A stretch of 64,000 nt of DNA, from positions 94,942 through 158,941 of the forward strand of contig DZAX01000001.1 of NCBI GenBank assembly GCA_022729705.1. Direction: 5' to 3'. Below are positions 63,095-64,000 of the stretch, one piece after another; within the stretch, counting starts at the first letter, position 1; each line of letters begins with the position of its first letter. Below the pieces are notes generated by a model. It had not been told where the DNA came from. It made no database searches and was given only the letters and a program-made list of their open reading frames with translations. The position numbers and the translations under genes are program-made. The DNA is from Helicobacter cetorum (GTDB lineage: Bacteria > Campylobacterota > Campylobacteria > Campylobacterales > UBA6016).

Positions 63095-63840
63095 GGTAGA
63101 ACACTCCTAAAAATAGGCGTTTCTCTAACCTTTTTCATATCAGTTTCTCCGTTGACGTTTACTATTTTGATGGCTCCATGCCCCTCTCTCAAATCGTTTG
63201 CAAAGTCATAAACCATACCGACTACCGTTAGTTTGTCGTTATTTACCTCGTGTGCAAATGCAACCGTTGCGTCGGCAACCTGCTGATGCACGTTTGAGAG
63301 TACGGCGTTTAGCCATTTTTCATGTTCGTTTGCGCCGCTTTTTGCTTTTTTGATAGATAGCGATAGCGAGTCAACCTCTTTTTTGATATGAAGACTCTCG
63401 CTAGAGTAGTCGCTCATAGCGGCTTTGACGGCTCCGCATCTTGTGTGACCTAGGATAATTAGAAGCGGCGTATGAAGATGTCTTACTCCATACTCAATTG
63501 AGCCGGGGTTTGACGCAAACTGATTGCCTATATTTCTAACCACGAAAATATCGTTTTCCGGCGTTTCGTCTATAGCACCCATCTGAAATCTGGAGTCTGA
63601 GCAGCCGACTAGCGTAACTCTTGGACGTTGATGATCTGTGAACGTCTGAAAAAAGGTTCTGCTTTTACTTTTTTTGTAGTAGTCGTTGCTTTTATAGATC
63701 TCTTCCAGCATTTTTCTTGAAACGTCTCGTATATTTGTCAAAACAAAATTATCGCGGTTAGCCTCGGCGGATAAAAGAGGGGCGCTTGCGGCAACCGCCA
63801 TTGCGGCACCTGCAAATCTTACAAAATCTCTTCGTTGCAC
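63091..63840 (-). CDS. Beta-class carbonic anhydrase with N-terminal Tat signal peptide
   Basis: GTG start at 63840 preceded by AAGGAG (63847-63852); product MQRRDFVRFAGAAMAVAASAPLLSAEA...; zinc-site motifs CSDSRF and HTRCGAV. Confidence 0.85.
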   Translation of the reverse strand: MQRRDFVRFAGAAMAVAASAPLLSAEANRDNFVLTNIRDVSRKMLEEIYKSNDYYKKSKSRTFFQTFTDHQRPRVTLVGCSDSRFQMGAIDETPENDIFVVRNIGNQFASNPGSIEYGVRHLHTPLLIILGHTRCGAVKAAMSDYSSESLHIKKEVDSLSLSIKKAKSGANEHEKWLNAVLSNVHQQVADATVAFAHEVNNDKLTVVGMVYDFANDLREGHGAIKIVNVNGETDMKKVRETPIFRSVLP

Positions 63841-64000
63841 ATTAAACTCCTTGTTTGTTTTTTTTGGCATCGGTAAAATACACATTGGCGACTCTTTACC
63901 TAAAATTTCGTATGCTCTTATTATAGCTTCATCAATATGAGAAACTATAATACCCCAAATTGTCAAGACAACATTCTAAAAAATCTTATTCCCTTTAACA

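Noticed and set aside
63946-63960. tataataccccaa near the window end, identical to part of the IS end at 47887
   Set aside because: Only 13 bp match and the following sequence (attgtcaag) differs; could be chance.
63841-63966. N-terminal extension of the carbonic anhydrase ORF
   Set aside because: A GTG start at 63840 with a good ribosome-binding site gives a proper Tat signal; the extension would bury it.

Overview
This 64-kb window looks like the chromosome of a Campylobacterota (epsilonproteobacterial) bacterium, judged from gene content and order: lpxC-minC, an HsrA-like regulator, oorDABC, monomeric icd, and adjacent nadA-nadC. Most of it is dense housekeeping sequence: pdxA/J, ilvB/H, rimP-rbfA-infB, lpxC, nadAC, bamA, and an icd-mdh-fumC-sucCD-oorDABC (oxidative or reductive TCA) block. 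Accessory features:
- an MntA/HepT-type toxin-antitoxin pair at the left edge;
- a cobalamin assembly/salvage locus (about 9.7-22.8 kb) interrupted by a Type IIG restriction-modification gene, an orphan antitoxin-like ORF and a P-loop ATPase, with decayed IS481-like remnants on both sides;
- a ParE-type TA module overlapping pabC;
- decayed transporter and ArsC-family remnants near 62 kb.
The least explained signal is a set of dispersed intergenic elements built from tandem hairpins whose stems are kept by compensatory changes between copies. One family is about 70 nt with three hairpins (3 copies). Another is a mosaic multi-hairpin family (3 copies). Several single hairpins share the GC-TTT-GC tip. 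No CRISPR array, rRNA or tRNA was recognised. All product calls are from reading motifs; no database search was run.
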